A stretch of DNA of 64,000 nucleotides, taken from the NCBI RefSeq assembly GCF_017873175.1, contig NZ_JAGGJW010000001.1, forward strand, positions 496,001-560,000. Direction: 5' to 3'. The position numbers and the translations under genes were made by a program. The notes beneath the pieces were generated by a model that was given only the letters and a program-made list of their open reading frames with translations, had not been told where the DNA came from and searched no databases. The stretch comes from Neorhizobium petrolearium. Lineage in GTDB: Bacteria > Pseudomonadota > Alphaproteobacteria > Rhizobiales > Rhizobiaceae. Below are positions 9,645-19,375 of this stretch, piece after piece. Position 1 is the stretch's first letter. The number at the start of each line of letters is the position of its first letter.

Positions 9645-10766
9645 ATGCCCCTGATCGACATGCCGGAGTTTTCCGGCGATCTCCTCGCCGAATTCGCCGC
9701 TCGCCGCACCGAGCGGGTGAACACGCCGGTCATCCAGCCGGCAGAACCTTTTCTCGACATGGCCGGCGAGGACCTGCGCCGCCGCATCTTTTTGACCGAG
9801 AGCGAGACCGGCGCGAACCTCTGCCTACGTCCGGAATTCACCATTCCGGTCTGCCTTCGCCATATCGAGACGGCCACCGGCACGCCGAAGCGTTATTCCT
9901 ATCTCGGCGAGGTGTTCCGTCAGCGCCGTGAAGGCGCCTATGAATTCTACCAGGCCGGCATTGAAGACCTCGGCGACAAGGACATCGCCAGCGCCGATGC
10001 CCGCGTCATCGGGGACGCGATCGGCATCTTGAAGGCGCTGCTGCCCGGCCGTAAACTCGGGGTGACGCTGGGCGACCAGGCGGTATTCGAGGCGGTGGTG
10101 AGCGCGCTCGGCCTGCCGTTCGGCTGGCAGCGACGGCTGATCCATGCCTTCGGCGACATGGCGCATCTCGAAGCGCTGCTGGAACGGCTTGCCCGGCCGC
10201 AGCCGGTCACCGGTCTCTATCCTGAGATCGCCGGGCTCCTTGCCTCCGGCAACGAGGCGGAACTGGTGTCGCGCATCGACCGCACCATGCAGGAAACCGG
10301 CTATTCCACCAATGCCAGCCGCTCGCCGGCCGAGATCGCGAGGCGACTCAAGGAAAAGCTGGAACTGGCCGAGACCCGGCTCGACGGCACGGCGCTGCTG
10401 CTGCTGCGCGAATTCCTGACGCTTCAGCTTCCGCTCGCCGACGCGCCGGCGGCGCTTGCCGGCTTCGCCGATGCCGCAGGCCTGAAGCTCGGGCCGGCGG
10501 CAGCACTTTTCGACGCGCGTCTGGCGGCGCTCGCCAATGCCGGCGCCGATCTTTCGGCCATGACCTATCGCGCCGCCTTCGGCCGTCCGCTCGACTATTA
10601 TACCGGCCTCGTCTTCGAGGTGACCGAAGCGGGCTCGCCCGCCGTTCTGGCCGGCGGCGGCCGCTTCGACCGGCTGCTGACCCTGCTCGGGGCGAAGGAT
10701 CATATCCCGGCCGTCGGCTTCTCGCTCTGGCTCGACCGGATCGAAGCTGTGAGGGCGAAACAATGA
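9645..10766 (+). CDS. hisZ: ATP phosphoribosyltransferase regulatory subunit HisZ
   Basis: 373 aa. It looks like a HisRS catalytic core ([40 protein letters not shown]) but lacks the anticodon-binding domain. This is the HisZ paralogue that partners short HisG to make an active, histidine-inhibited complex for the first step of histidine synthesis. It starts 2 bp after hisS and overlaps hisG by 4 bp (ATGA). Confidence 0.95.
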   Translation: MPLIDMPEFSGDLLAEFAARRTERVNTPVIQPAEPFLDMAGEDLRRRIFLTESETGANLCLRPEFTIPVCLRHIETATGTPKRYSYLGEVFRQRREGAYEFYQAGIEDLGDKDIASADARVIGDAIGILKALLPGRKLGVTLGDQAVFEAVVSALGLPFGWQRRLIHAFGDMAHLEALLERLARPQPVTGLYPEIAGLLASGNEAELVSRIDRTMQETGYSTNASRSPAEIARRLKEKLELAETRLDGTALLLLREFLTLQLPLADAPAALAGFADAAGLKLGPAAALFDARLAALANAGADLSAMTYRAAFGRPLDYYTGLVFEVTEAGSPAVLAGGGRFDRLLTLLGAKDHIPAVGFSLWLDRIEAVRAKQ

Positions 10767-11461
10767 GCGTCATTACGATTGCCCTGCCGTCCAAGGGCCG
10801 CATCAAGGAAGACACCGCCGCGATTTTCGATCGCGCCGGACTTGCGATTTCCGCCGTTGGCAACGACCGCTCCTATCGCGGCCGCATTGAAGGAATGGAC
10901 GGCGTCGAGATCGCCTACCTGTCGGCCTCCGAGATTGCGCGGGAACTCGCAAGCGGCGCGGTGGATTTCGGCGTCACCGGCGAGGACTTGGTCCGCGAGG
11001 GGATGGCAGGCGCCGATCAACGCGTGGAGTTCTGCGCCCGCCTGGGTTTCGGCCAGGCGGATGTCGTGGTCGCCGTGCCGGAAATCTGGCTCGACGTGGA
11101 GACCATGGCCGATCTCGGCGACGTGGCCGCGGATTTCCGCGCTCGCCATGGCCGCCGGTTGCAGATCGCCACGAAATACTGGCGGCTCACCCAGCAGTTC
11201 TTTTCAAGCCAGCATGGCATCCAGCTCTACCGCATCGTGGAAAGTCTCGGCGCCACGGAAGGCGCGCCGGCGGCCGGCCAGGCGGATATCATCGTCGATA
11301 TCACCTCGACGGGCTCGACGCTTCGGGCGAACCATCTGAAGATCCTGTCGGACGGGGTGATCCTGAAATCCGAGGCCTGCCTGGTGAGAGCCCGCAAGCC
11401 GGATCACGAGGACGACCCGCGGGTGGCGCAGATCGTGGAGGCGGTCCGCGGCGTGCTTTGA
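10763..11461 (+). CDS. hisG: ATP phosphoribosyltransferase catalytic subunit, short form
   Basis: 232 aa, the short HisG form that lacks the C-terminal regulatory domain and needs His[14 protein letters not shown] is the N-terminal signature. [20 protein letters not shown] is the PRPP-binding region. It condenses ATP and PRPP to phosphoribosyl-ATP. It is translationally coupled to hisZ through the overlapping ATGA. Confidence 0.96.
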   Translation: MSVITIALPSKGRIKEDTAAIFDRAGLAISAVGNDRSYRGRIEGMDGVEIAYLSASEIARELASGAVDFGVTGEDLVREGMAGADQRVEFCARLGFGQADVVVAVPEIWLDVETMADLGDVAADFRARHGRRLQIATKYWRLTQQFFSSQHGIQLYRIVESLGATEGAPAAGQADIIVDITSTGSTLRANHLKILSDGVILKSEACLVRARKPDHEDDPRVAQIVEAVRGVL

Positions 11462-11486
11462 GTTTCAACGGGGAGGAGATGACCTA

Positions 11487-11891
11487 ATGCACATTACCGG
11501 TGGATGCCATTGCGGCTATGTGACCTATGAGGCCGAGCTCGATCCGCAGCGGGTCGCCATCTGCCACTGTACCGATTGCCAGAAACTTACCGGCTCGCCT
11601 TTTCGAGTGACGGCGGTCGTTCCGGAAAGCGATTTGAAGCTCACCGGCAAGCCGCCGAAGCAGTACCGAAAGACGGCCGAAAGCGGGCGCGGCCGGCTCC
11701 AGTATTTCTGCCCGGAATGCGGGTCGCAGCTCTTCGTCAACGGCGAGGGAGAGGCCTCGAAGATCTGGGGCATCCGCTGGGGCAGCATCGACCAGCGGAT
11801 GGAGCTGAAACCGCAGCGGCAGGTCTGGTGCCGCTCCTCGCCGGCCTGGCTTTCGCATATCGGCGAATTGCCGGCCCGCGAAAAGGATTAG
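11487..11891 (+). CDS. GFA (CENP-V) domain zinc-binding protein
   Basis: 134 aa, a single GFA fold with the expected Cys ligands GGCHCG, CHCTDCQ and CPECGS. The family contains the glutathione-dependent formaldehyde-activating enzyme, but most bacterial members have no proven activity, so only the fold and zinc binding are claimed. A GGGGAGGAG ribosome-binding site precedes the ATG. It follows hisG by 25 bp and may be read through from the his operon. Confidence 0.85.
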   Translation: MHITGGCHCGYVTYEAELDPQRVAICHCTDCQKLTGSPFRVTAVVPESDLKLTGKPPKQYRKTAESGRGRLQYFCPECGSQLFVNGEGEASKIWGIRWGSIDQRMELKPQRQVWCRSSPAWLSHIGELPAREKD

Positions 11892-11894
11892 AGA

Positions 11895-11930
11895 CAAAAA
11901 ATCCGCCGGACGCGAGGTCCAGCGGATCAG
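11895..11930 (-). terminator. Terminator of the DoxX gene
   Basis: Hairpin ATCCGC-(C/T)GGAC ... GTCC-GCGGAT with loop GCGAG. On the minus strand it is followed by TTTTTTG, downstream of the DoxX stop. It may also stop the plus-strand GFA transcript, but no T-tract is present in that direction. Confidence 0.75.
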
Positions 11931-11954
11931 TCCAGGGCAGGGAATGCTGGCAAG

Positions 11955-12404
11955 TTAAGCGGTAATTGCGACCGAACCGCGGCGGGCGTCGATCGAGTAG
12001 GCGCCGGCGCCGGCGGCGACAAGGGTGAGGAAGCCCCCGGCGATCGTCAGGTTCTTCATCATCATCAGGCTGTTGAAGAGGGTGAGCAGGCCATTTGCAG
12101 CTTCCGGGAAGTCCGGGATATTGATTGCGCCTGAATGGAATACGAGGGCGGTGAAGGCCGAGAAGCCAGCAAGCAAGAGCGCGGCAATGCGGGTCTGGAA
12201 GCCCACCAGTACGGCAAGCCCAGCCACGACCTCAAAGAGGCCTGCGACATAGGCAAGCAAGGTCGCAGCCGGAATGCCGGCGCCAGCGATCATGCCGGCG
12301 GTGGCCGACGGGTCGAGGAGCTTCGGAAAGCCCGACAGGATGAACATGCCGGACAAAAGCACACGGCCCGCCAGAAGCAGGAAATTGGTTGCGGTAGAGG
12401 ACAT
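11955..12404 (-). CDS. DoxX family membrane protein
   Basis: 149 aa beginning MSSTATNFLLL, with GGAG 8 nt upstream. Four hydrophobic segments are visible. The signature LSGFPKLLDPSATAGMIAGAG is typical of DoxX/YqjF-like inner-membrane proteins. Family members are linked to redox or thiol-stress functions, but this one has no defined role. It is monocistronic, with a strong terminator downstream. Confidence 0.85.
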   Translation of the reverse strand: MSSTATNFLLLAGRVLLSGMFILSGFPKLLDPSATAGMIAGAGIPAATLLAYVAGLFEVVAGLAVLVGFQTRIAALLLAGFSAFTALVFHSGAINIPDFPEAANGLLTLFNSLMMMKNLTIAGGFLTLVAAGAGAYSIDARRGSVAITA

Positions 12405-12580
12405 TTTAAATCTCCGGGTCAATGTCTGTGGTGAGACAGGCAGTTAATTTCTGTCCGCTTATTTGCCTGTTTTTGGGGCGATCGGAAAGATGAACGATAA
12501 GAGACGCATTGTTCTCAAATGATGAACAAGAAAGACGCAGTTCGGCATTTTCTTTTTCCACCATGTCCAAAACCGGAGAG

Positions 12581-12630
12581 CCCACACGAATGCGGAACCT
12601 CATTGGAAAAGTGGCTCCGCATTCGCGTGG
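12581..12630. repeat. Long imperfect palindrome in intergenic region
   Basis: Arms 12581-12599 (CCCACACGAATGCGGAACC) and 12613-12630 (GGCTCCGCATTCGCGTGG) pair over about 16 of 18 positions around a 13-nt loop. There is no T-tract, so this is not a normal terminator. It looks like a dispersed palindromic intergenic element of the kind found in rhizobia (RIME-like), but no second copy is in this window. Confidence 0.5.
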
Positions 12631-12676
12631 CCTTCGGTGTTCTCTCGGGGTGGGGTGAGGTTTCGCGCCTAAAAAC

Positions 12677-14218
12677 TCATATCTCCTCGATCCGCCGCGC
12701 GTTCTCCGGCAGGACGGAAAGTTCGCGCCAGTCGATTTCTTCCAGGAGAAGATTGTATTCGTCGACATTGAGCTGGCCGGCTGCGCGAAGTCCTTCGAGC
12801 GCCTCCCGCTGGGCGACGATGGCATCGAGCGCCAGCCGGCGATAGGTTTCGAGCGATGTCGCGCCTGCGGTATGGGACACGGCCTCCTGCTCCAGGCGGA
12901 ATTTTGCGCGCAGCAGTTCCGCTTCGTCCTCCACGGCTCCTTCGAGTCTCGAGAGCCCCGCCAACGCTATCTCGCTGCGACGGGCGGCGAGTTCGCCAGG
13001 CCCTTTCTGGCGGCGGTCGAGACCGAGCCATCTGATGATCGGCGCGAGCGTCAGCCCCTGGACGACCAGCGTGGCAAGCACGACGGCGAAGGCCGTCAGG
13101 ACGACAATATCGCGTTCGGGGAATGAGGCCGGCAAGGCGAAGGCCGTCGCTAGTGTCACAAGTCCGCGCATACCGCACCAGCTGGCAAGCAGCGCCTGTT
13201 TGGCGGAGGCTGGTTCCGCTATGCCGCGGCGGCGCGCACGCCAGGCCTGCAAGCGGTTGAAGCCGACATAGACCACGAAACGCACCAGGACGACGATGAC
13301 GACGGTGATCAGGGCAAAACGGATCGCCTCTCCGAGACGGTCTGCTGGCATTCCTCCGACGATATCGCGAACCTGCATGCCCATCAGAAGAAAGGCCATC
13401 ACGTTCAGCACGAAGACAACGGCGCTCCAGACCGCATAGGACTGCACCCGCATCCGTACCGAGGTCGGCGTCCTGTTGCTGTACGCCAGCGTCATCGCAA
13501 AGGCGACGATGGCGAGCACGGCCGAAAGACCGAGACGTTCGGCGATGACCCACAGGAGGAAGGTCTGCACGAACTGCAGGAGGTTTCCGCCAAGCGTGCC
13601 GGAGACGAAGCGCGCCAGGTGCCGGACCAGCGTTGCAGCTATGATTCCAAGCAGGATGCCGCCGGGAACGGCAATTGTGAGGTGCAAGGCGATGGGCATG
13701 TCGAGGCCGCCCGCCGACTGGATGGCGAGCGCAGCGTCGAAGATCAGGAGTGCTGCGGCATCGTTGAAGAGGCTTTCGCCGCGCAGGACCGTATCCGTGC
13801 TGCGGGGGATCGACATGGCAGAAAGTACCGCGGTCGCCGCCGCCGCATCGGGCGGCGCGACGATCGCGCCCAGCACCAACGCTGCGGCGAGCGGCAGGCC
13901 GGCGAAAGCCCAGCCAAAGAATGCGACTGCCGCCGCCGTCACAACGACGCCACCCACGGCGAAGACGACGAGCGGCAGCCAGAAGCGGCGCGCGACGCCC
14001 ACCGGAAAATCGAAAGCGGCATCGAACAGCGCCGGCGCGATGAACAGGGCGAGTGCTGTGGCCGGGTCGAGGGAAATGTATGGCGTGCCGGGAACCAGCG
14101 CGACGGCCGCACCCGCCAGGGCGAGCATGGAAGGATAGGGCACGGAGAGGCGGCGCGAAACCTGCAGCAGCACGATCGCGACCAGCACCAGAAGGAGAAG
14201 GCTTTCAAAGAAACTCAT
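12677..14218 (-). CDS. Na+/H+ antiporter, CPA1 family
   Basis: 513 aa with 10-12 transmembrane segments in the first 400 residues. The CPA1 core motifs are present: APPDAAAATAV and GESLFNDAAALLIFDAA (the ND pair that carries ions). A soluble C-terminal region of about 110 residues (helical, Glu/Arg rich) is likely regulatory. It exchanges cytoplasmic Na+ or K+ for H+ at the inner membrane. No clear ribosome-binding site precedes the ATG at 14218, so the start is moderately certain. Confidence 0.88.
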   Translation of the reverse strand: MSFFESLLLLVLVAIVLLQVSRRLSVPYPSMLALAGAAVALVPGTPYISLDPATALALFIAPALFDAAFDFPVGVARRFWLPLVVFAVGGVVVTAAAVAFFGWAFAGLPLAAALVLGAIVAPPDAAAATAVLSAMSIPRSTDTVLRGESLFNDAAALLIFDAALAIQSAGGLDMPIALHLTIAVPGGILLGIIAATLVRHLARFVSGTLGGNLLQFVQTFLLWVIAERLGLSAVLAIVAFAMTLAYSNRTPTSVRMRVQSYAVWSAVVFVLNVMAFLLMGMQVRDIVGGMPADRLGEAIRFALITVVIVVLVRFVVYVGFNRLQAWRARRRGIAEPASAKQALLASWCGMRGLVTLATAFALPASFPERDIVVLTAFAVVLATLVVQGLTLAPIIRWLGLDRRQKGPGELAARRSEIALAGLSRLEGAVEDEAELLRAKFRLEQEAVSHTAGATSLETYRRLALDAIVAQREALEGLRAAGQLNVDEYNLLLEEIDWRELSVLPENARRIEEI

Positions 14219-14272
14219 GAGCGCGACTGTAATTGCGGCGCGGGCAGTTGTCAGCGGCCTTGCATCTTTGCT

Positions 14273-15844
14273 CTAGCCGGGATTGCGTGAGATGCTTCCC
14301 TTGGGAAACAGTGCGCCACCTCTGTCAACCTTGAGCCCGGCCAATTCCAGGGCCGCGGCGCCCCGCAATGGCCCACCCAGTTTATATCGCAGTTTTTCGC
14401 TCGTCTCCGGCAGCAGGGGGCTGAGGCAATCGGCGATCGCCTGCAGTGACGCCGCCAAAATAAACAGGCAGTTGCGCAACCTGATCGCCGGTTCGGAACC
14501 TCCGGCTTTGGCCAGAGCCCAGGGTTGCTGTTCCGCGACATAGCGATTTGTCGACGCGACAAACGACCACACGGCATCCAGGGACTCGTCGAATGCGCAG
14601 GCCTCAATGGAGCCGGCGACGTTTTTCCTGAGGTCGGCCGCCTGATGAAGCAGGTCGTCCTCTTTGATGTCGATGCCTTCGGGAGCCGGTATGATGCCGC
14701 CGCAATAGCGGTCGATCATGCTGAGAGCGCGGTGCACGAGATTGCCGAGCTGATCCGCAAGTTCGGAGTCATGCGCCTGCCGGAAGCGCTCATAGGAAAA
14801 ATCACCATCGCCCGTAGGGCGGATATGCCGCAACAGATAATAACGCAAGGCGTCTGTCCCGAGTTCATCGGCCAATGGAACGGGATCGATCGCGTTGCCG
14901 GCTGATTTGCCGATCTTCCGGCCGTCCACTGTCACATAACCGTGGACGAAGATGCGCGTGGGCGGGATGATGCCCGCCGAAAGAAGAATGGCCGGCCAAT
15001 AGATGGCATGGAACCGGGTGATCCCCTTGCCGATCACGTGTTCTCGGGAAGCGCTCTCAAGCCAGAAGCGCCGGAACAAGGCTTCGTCCGTGCCATAGCC
15101 GAGGGCCGTGATGTAGTTAGCAAGCGCATCGAACCAGACATAAATCACCTGGCCTGGATCGTCCGGCACGGGAACGCCCCATCCGCGCGCACGGATTGCG
15201 CTGCGCGAAATGCTGAAATCTTCAAGGCCTCCCCTGATCCAGGCCAGGACCTCATTGCGCCGTGATTCCGGCACCACTTCGATCTCGCGACGTTCATACA
15301 ATCTGCGCAGCGTCTCCTCGTAGCGCGAGAGGCGGAAGAACCAGTTTTCTTCTTCCACGAGGTCCGGGATAGTGCCGTGTTCCGGGCATTTGCCGTCCGC
15401 GAGTTCTTCGGGCTTGTAGAATTGTTCGCAGCCATTGCAGTAAAGGCCGCGATAGGCACGCTTGTAGATGTCGCCGCTCCTGAAACACGCCGCCCAGAGC
15501 TTGCGGGCGCCGGGTGCATGGCGTGGATCGCTGCTCGTCCGGATAAAGTCGTCATAGGAAAGGTTCAAACCTTGCTGAAGAGCGCGAAAGTGATTGGAAT
15601 TGCGCTCGACGAGCGTTTCGACGGGCAGCCTGGCGGCTTCGGCCGCCTGAACATTCTTGATGCTGTTCTCGTCGGTGCCGGCCAGGAAGCGCGTATCGGC
15701 GCCCGTGGAGCGGTGGGATCGGGCGATGACGTCGGCCTGAACGACCTCCAGCGCGAAGCCGATATGGGGCCGAGCGTTCACATAGGGAATTGCCGTCGTG
15801 ACGTAGCGATGAGATGGGTTGATGGAATGAGCATTCGCGGGCAT
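14273..15844 (-). CDS. metG: Methionyl-tRNA synthetase, divergent second type
   Basis: 523 aa starting at MPANAHSIN, with AGAGG 8 nt upstream; the frame is open 15 codons further but without support. It is class I: HIGH box as PHIGF (residues 26-30), zinc knuckle CNGC ... CPEHG near residues 125-150, an anticodon-binding helical domain after about residue 340, and a KMSKS-box equivalent written KIGKS. The usual proteobacterial MetRS reads KMSKS and often carries a C-terminal EMAP-like domain, absent here. This is probably an accessory copy, with the housekeeping gene elsewhere (inference). It is preceded by an apparent methionine leader-peptide attenuator, so it is likely induced when charged Met-tRNA runs low. 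Confidence 0.85.
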   Translation of the reverse strand: MPANAHSINPSHRYVTTAIPYVNARPHIGFALEVVQADVIARSHRSTGADTRFLAGTDENSIKNVQAAEAARLPVETLVERNSNHFRALQQGLNLSYDDFIRTSSDPRHAPGARKLWAACFRSGDIYKRAYRGLYCNGCEQFYKPEELADGKCPEHGTIPDLVEEENWFFRLSRYEETLRRLYERREIEVVPESRRNEVLAWIRGGLEDFSISRSAIRARGWGVPVPDDPGQVIYVWFDALANYITALGYGTDEALFRRFWLESASREHVIGKGITRFHAIYWPAILLSAGIIPPTRIFVHGYVTVDGRKIGKSAGNAIDPVPLADELGTDALRYYLLRHIRPTGDGDFSYERFRQAHDSELADQLGNLVHRALSMIDRYCGGIIPAPEGIDIKEDDLLHQAADLRKNVAGSIEACAFDESLDAVWSFVASTNRYVAEQQPWALAKAGGSEPAIRLRNCLFILAASLQAIADCLSPLLPETSEKLRYKLGGPLRGAAALELAGLKVDRGGALFPKGSISRNPG

Positions 15845-15887
15845 CGGGAGACCTCTCGGGTTTGAGAACGAGGCGGTCCCTGAAGAC

Positions 15888-15980
15888 AAAAAAGCCGCCC
15901 CGGGTGGAAGCGACTTGGATGTTTGCTTATCCGCGTGGATTACACGCCAAGACCTGCCGCTTCCGATTTGGAAAGCGGCA
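15888..15980 (-). promoter_or_regulatory. Transcription attenuator controlling the metG paralogue
   Basis: Three alternative pairings are visible on the minus strand. Segment 1 (15980-15970, TGCCGCTTTCC) pairs with segment 2 (15964-15955, GGAAGCGGCA). Segment 2 pairs over 9 bp with segment 3 (15914-15906, GTCGCTTCC). Segment 3 pairs with segment 4 (15901-15894, GGGGCGGC), immediately followed by TTTTTTG, an intrinsic terminator. The three Met codons of the leader ORF lie directly before and into segment 1. A ribosome stalled there would free segment 2 to form the 2:3 antiterminator; a ribosome reaching the stop codon would block segment 2 and let 3:4 form. This is the trp/his attenuation logic. 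Confidence 0.8.
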
Positions 15981-16020
15981 TCATCATGCAGATGCTGACG
16001 ATCGAGGCGCTGTTGGTCAT
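15940..16020 (-). CDS. Methionine leader peptide (26 codons) of the metG attenuator
   Basis: ATG at 16020-16018, stop TAA at 15942-15940. Codons 12-14 (15987-15979) are ATG ATG ATG, giving ICMMMPLSKS. With the start that is four Met in 26 codons. There is no usable ribosome-binding site, but a promoter -10 lies about 8 nt before the ATG, so the transcript would start at or near the AUG. The Met run abuts the first arm of the attenuator. The peptide itself probably has no other function. Confidence 0.75.
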   Translation of the reverse strand: MTNSASIVSICMMMPLSKSEAAGLGV

Positions 16021-16026
16021 GAAGTC

Positions 16027-16055
16027 CAATTATCCTCTTGGAGGGTTCCCGTCAA
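16027..16055 (-). promoter_or_regulatory. Putative promoter of the metG leader transcript
   Basis: On the minus strand TTGACG (16055-16050) is followed by GATAATTG (16034-16027), giving a -10 at 15-17 bp spacing depending on the hexamer chosen. The predicted start of transcription falls within a few bases of the leader ATG (16020). The groEL terminator lies upstream, isolating this promoter. Confidence 0.55.
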
Positions 16056-16139
16056 TTGATGCTTCGGGGAAGCGGAAGTCGACAGCCCGGGGCGCTCGAC
16101 GCGCAGAGCCGTCTGGGATGACGGCGGCCTCGTTGACAT

Positions 16140-16166
16140 GAAAAAGGGCGGCCCGAAGACCGCCCC
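16140..16166 (-). terminator. groEL terminator
   Basis: On the minus strand GGGCGG-TCTTCGGG-CCGCCC is followed by TTTTT, 40 bp past the groEL stop codon. It separates groE from the metG leader. Confidence 0.85.
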
Positions 16167-16206
16167 CCTCAATTGAACCGGATGGCTCAGATGCGAGACG
16201 TCAGTC

Positions 16207-17871
<1,665 letters not shown>

Positions 17872-17904
17872 TCAGAGAATTTCGGAAAGCACGACCGGCT
17901 GAAA

Positions 17905-18201
17905 TCAGCCGATGATGCCCATGATGTCGGTTTCCTTCATGATCAGAAGGTCTTCGCCGTTGATCTTGACTTCCGTGCCGGACCACTTGCCGAAGAGAAC
18001 GCGGTCGCCGACCTTGACGTCGAGCGCGGCGATCTTGCCGGAATCGTCGCGGGCGCCGGGGCCGACGGCGACGATTTCGCCTTCAGCGGGCTTTTCCTTG
18101 GCGGTGTCCGGAATGATGATGCCGCCTCTGGTCTTTTCTTCAGACTCGACGCGGCGAACGACGACGCGATCGTGCAGGGGGCGGAAATTGGTGCTTGCCA
18201 T
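17905..18201 (-). CDS. groS: 10-kDa co-chaperonin GroES
   Basis: 98 aa. [19 protein letters not shown] and the mobile-loop [13 protein letters not shown] are typical GroES, and the length matches. It caps the GroEL ring during folding. First gene of the groESL operon. Confidence 0.98.
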   Translation of the reverse strand: MASTNFRPLHDRVVVRRVESEEKTRGGIIIPDTAKEKPAEGEIVAVGPGARDDSGKIAALDVKVGDRVLFGKWSGTEVKINGEDLLIMKETDIMGIIG

Positions 18202-18259
18202 TGTCTAATCCCTCGATCAAATGACATTGACGGATCGCAAGATCCGTATCGCTTGGCTG

Positions 18260-18286
18260 TTGGCACTCACCTTGCGGGAGTGCTAA
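18260..18286 (-). promoter_or_regulatory. CIRCE element (HrcA operator) of groESL
   Basis: TTGGCACTC-N9-GAGTGCTAA on the plus strand, one mismatch from the consensus TTAGCACTC-N9-GAGTGCTAA. It lies about 58 bp upstream of groES and just downstream of the promoter, where HrcA binding would block transcription until heat shock. Confidence 0.95.
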
Positions 18287-18294
18287 CGAGGGTC

Positions 18295-18323
18295 GAGATA
18301 AGTGGGACCGGCGATTGAGTCAA
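18295..18323 (-). promoter_or_regulatory. groESL promoter
   Basis: On the minus strand CTTGACT (-35 TTGACT, 18323-18318) and TATCTC (-10, 18300-18295) are spaced by 17 bp. The start of transcription would fall at the edge of CIRCE. The CTTGAC and CCCACTTAT elements could also suit the heat-shock sigma factor. Confidence 0.7.
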
Positions 18324-18510
18324 GGATGAAGCTGAAATTTTAAAGGCGGTCCCGCCTGCCGGTTGAAAACAAGCTTAATGGATAAGCTGGGCCATGGTGC
18401 GGCGCAAAAATGACACCAGCGTGTCGTCGCGGCGCAACGGGAGCTTTTTGCTTGTAATCTTTTCGACGGTTTGCCATGTCACCGGTGACCTTGAGGCACA
18501 GGACGGACAT

Positions 18511-19359
18511 ATGGCGAAGCGTATCGACAGTTTGAGCGAAGTGATCGGCGGCTACGACGTCGTTCTTTCCGACGTCTGGGGCGTCGTGCACAATGGCGTC
18601 GATGCCTTCCAGCACTCCTGCAAGGCGCTTGCCGAGGCGCGGGAGACCGGCGCGACAGTGGTGTTGATCACCAATTCGCCGCGTCCGGCGCCGGGCGTCA
18701 TCCAGCAGATGCGCTTGCTCGGCGTGCCGGATGGGACCTATGACCGTATCGTCACCTCCGGCGACGTGACGCGCCATCTGATTGCCGAAGGGCCGAAAAA
18801 GGTCTTTCTGCTCGGCCCCGAACGCGACATGCCGCTGTTCGACGGGCTCGACGTCGAGGCCGTTTCGGCAGAGGACGCGGATTGCATCGTCTGCACCGGT
18901 TTCTTCGACGACGAGAAGGAAGTGCCGGAGGACTACACCGACCTCCTGACCGCCTTCGTCAAGCGCGACGTGCCGTTCATCTGCGCCAACCCCGACCTCG
19001 TGGTCGAGCGCGGCCACCGCATCATCCCCTGCGCCGGTGCGGTTGCCGCCTATTACGAACAGCTCGGCGGCAAGACGCGCATTGCTGGCAAACCGCACCG
19101 GCCGATCTACGAGGCGACGCTTGCCGCCGCTCGCGAAGTGCGCGGCGATTTCCCGATGGACCGCGTGCTGGCGGTCGGCGACGGCATGCCCACCGACGTG
19201 CGCGGCGCGCTCGCATACGGGCTCGACCTGCTCTATATCAGCGGGGGTATCCATGTGGCGGAATACACCGTCAACGGCCGGACCGACGAGGCGATCCTCA
19301 ATGCCTGGCTGAAATCGGAAAACGCCGCGCCGAAATACTGGATGCAGAGGCTTGCCTGA
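18511..19359 (+). CDS. HAD superfamily class IIA hydrolase (TIGR01459-like)
   Basis: 282 aa from MAKRIDSLSE; the open frame reaches 18394 but that part is unlike the family. HAD motif I is LSDVWGVVHNG, motif II LITNSPRP and motif IV VGDGMPTDVRGALAYGLD, with a large C2B cap as in NagD-type phosphatases. The substrate is unknown; sugar or pyridoxal phosphates are usual for class IIA. Its stop lies 16 bp before the ribF start, and this pairing with ribF is common in Rhizobiales, suggesting a link to FMN/FAD metabolism (inference). Confidence 0.82.
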   Translation: MAKRIDSLSEVIGGYDVVLSDVWGVVHNGVDAFQHSCKALAEARETGATVVLITNSPRPAPGVIQQMRLLGVPDGTYDRIVTSGDVTRHLIAEGPKKVFLLGPERDMPLFDGLDVEAVSAEDADCIVCTGFFDDEKEVPEDYTDLLTAFVKRDVPFICANPDLVVERGHRIIPCAGAVAAYYEQLGGKTRIAGKPHRPIYEATLAAAREVRGDFPMDRVLAVGDGMPTDVRGALAYGLDLLYISGGIHVAEYTVNGRTDEAILNAWLKSENAAPKYWMQRLA

Positions 19360-19375
19360 ACCGGAAATCGCTTCG

